Shown here one piece after another: positions 63,417 through 64,000 of a DNA stretch of 64,000 bases. Location of the stretch: the NCBI RefSeq assembly GCF_021603645.1, contig NZ_BQHJ01000001.1, positions 62,001 to 126,000 of the forward strand, written 5' to 3'. Made by a program: the position numbers and the translations under genes. Every line of letters starts with the position of its first letter. Position 1 is the stretch's first letter. Under the pieces are notes generated by a model. That model was not told where the DNA came from. It searched no databases and saw nothing but the letters and a program-made list of their open reading frames with translations. Source of the DNA: Pseudomonas pseudonitroreducens (GTDB lineage Bacteria > Pseudomonadota > Gammaproteobacteria > Pseudomonadales > Pseudomonadaceae).

Positions 63417-64000
63417 ATGCAACTGGATGAACAGCGTTTCGGCGGAATCGCGCGGCTATACGGCCGTGAGGGCCTGGAGCGTCTGGCGGCCAGCCATGTG
63501 GCGGTGGTCGGGATCGGCGGCGTGGGTTCCTGGGCGGCCGAGGCCCTGGCGCGTAGTGGCGTGGGAGAGATTTCCCTGTTCGATCTGGACGACGTCTGCG
63601 TGACCAACACCAACCGCCAGGTGCACGCCATCCAGGGCGCTGTGGGCAAGCCCAAGGTCGAGGTCATGGCCGAGCGCCTGAAGTCGATCAACCCGGGCAT
63701 CGTCGTACACGCCGTAGCCGATTTCGTTACCCGGGAAACCATGGCGGACTACATCACCCCGGAGCTGGATTGCGTGATCGACTGCATCGACAGCGTCGCT
63801 GCCAAGGCTGCACTGATCGCCTGGTGCAAGCGCCGCAAGCTGCAGATCATCACCACCGGTGGCGCGGGCGGGCAGGTGGACCCGACGCAGATTCAGGTCG
63901 CCGACCTGAACAAGACCTTCAACGACCCGCTGGCCGCCAAGGTTCGCTCGACCTTGCGGCGCGACTACAACTTCTCGCGTACCCCGGGCCGTCATTACAG
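63417..64000 (+). CDS. tcdA: tRNA threonylcarbamoyladenosine dehydratase TcdA (3' end missing)
   Basis: TcdA (CsdL, YgdL) makes cyclic t6A from t6A37 using ATP. The visible 194 residues are a ThiF/E1-like domain with the ATP site GIGGVGSWAAEALARSG, then ISLFDLDDVCVTNTNRQ and DCIDSVAAKAALIAWCKRR, and the family TTGGAGGQVDPTQIQVADL. It is cut at the window edge, with about 70-80 residues missing. Start ATG 63417 follows GATGAGGTGTGGGCG. Co-function with tsaB at 20595 is notable but they are not adjacent. Confidence 0.93.
   Translation, partial: MQLDEQRFGGIARLYGREGLERLAASHVAVVGIGGVGSWAAEALARSGVGEISLFDLDDVCVTNTNRQVHAIQGAVGKPKVEVMAERLKSINPGIVVHAVADFVTRETMADYITPELDCVIDCIDSVAAKAALIAWCKRRKLQIITTGGAGGQVDPTQIQVADLNKTFNDPLAAKVRSTLRRDYNFSRTPGRHY

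Overview
The window is a high-GC gammaproteobacterial chromosome segment that I read as Pseudomonas, close to the P. aeruginosa / P. nitroreducens-citronellolis side of the genus. The evidence is gene content and order: wspEFR-prfB-lysS, lptF next to a DUF4398 gene, cadA/cadR, ppc, adk, tsaB, rsmJ, mexL-mexJK, plsB, dapE and ndvB. Intergenic spaces carry many Pseudomonas-type REP palindromes. The species cannot be fixed from sequence reading alone.

Layout. 1-3319 is the 3' part of the Wsp surface-sensing operon that makes c-di-GMP (wspE partial, wspF, wspR). 3439-6158 holds prfB, with its programmed +1 frameshift, and lysS. 6832-11506 holds a TetR regulator, a lipoprotein, a putative HExxxH metallopeptidase (DUF1704), an alpha/beta hydrolase, a small membrane protein and a macro-domain protein. 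11776-16107 holds lptF, a DUF4398 lipoprotein, and the divergent cadA/cadR metal-resistance pair around a clear MerR-type operator. 16404-25000 is housekeeping: ppc (interrupted by an in-frame amber codon), adk, tsaB, a DUF72 protein, a PEP-mutase-like enzyme, an extensin-like protein and rsmJ. 25699-30607 is the mexL-mexJK efflux locus.

30608-32650 is accessory. A 220-bp tandem repeat is followed by a structure that looks like a C4 antisense RNA, a 42-codon leader ORF and an orphan BRO-N antirepressor-like gene, with no other phage genes around it. 33936-53748 is a roughly 20-kb exopolysaccharide/capsule locus, all on the minus strand. Its flanks are GC-rich and hold the machinery: two Wzb phosphatases, the Wzc kinase, a glycosyltransferase, Wza and the YjbF-YjbG-YjbH (GfcB-GfcC-GfcD) group-4-capsule module. 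Its centre (about 40.2-48.4 kb) is markedly AT-rich and holds the repeat-unit genes wecB, wecC, wzx, a pyruvyltransferase, a glycosyltransferase, a split wzy and a WecG-family transferase. An RfaH-like antiterminator gene precedes this centre, and a perfect ops/JUMPstart-type element lies between it and wecB. The unit is therefore probably read through by RfaH-dependent antitermination. The predicted glycan starts on undecaprenyl-P-hexose, contains ManNAcA and carries a pyruvate ketal.

53839-64000 returns to the core genome: plsB, a glycine-zipper protein, a cold-shock protein, rlmA, a small overlapping ORF, dapE, ndvB and the start of tcdA.

The items most worth a second look are the C4-like RNA/BRO-N module, the RfaH-ops-controlled capsule locus, the split wzy at paired A tracts, the amber codon in ppc, and a REP subtype with a conserved 14-nt insertion. 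No tRNA, rRNA, CRISPR array, insertion sequence or origin was seen.
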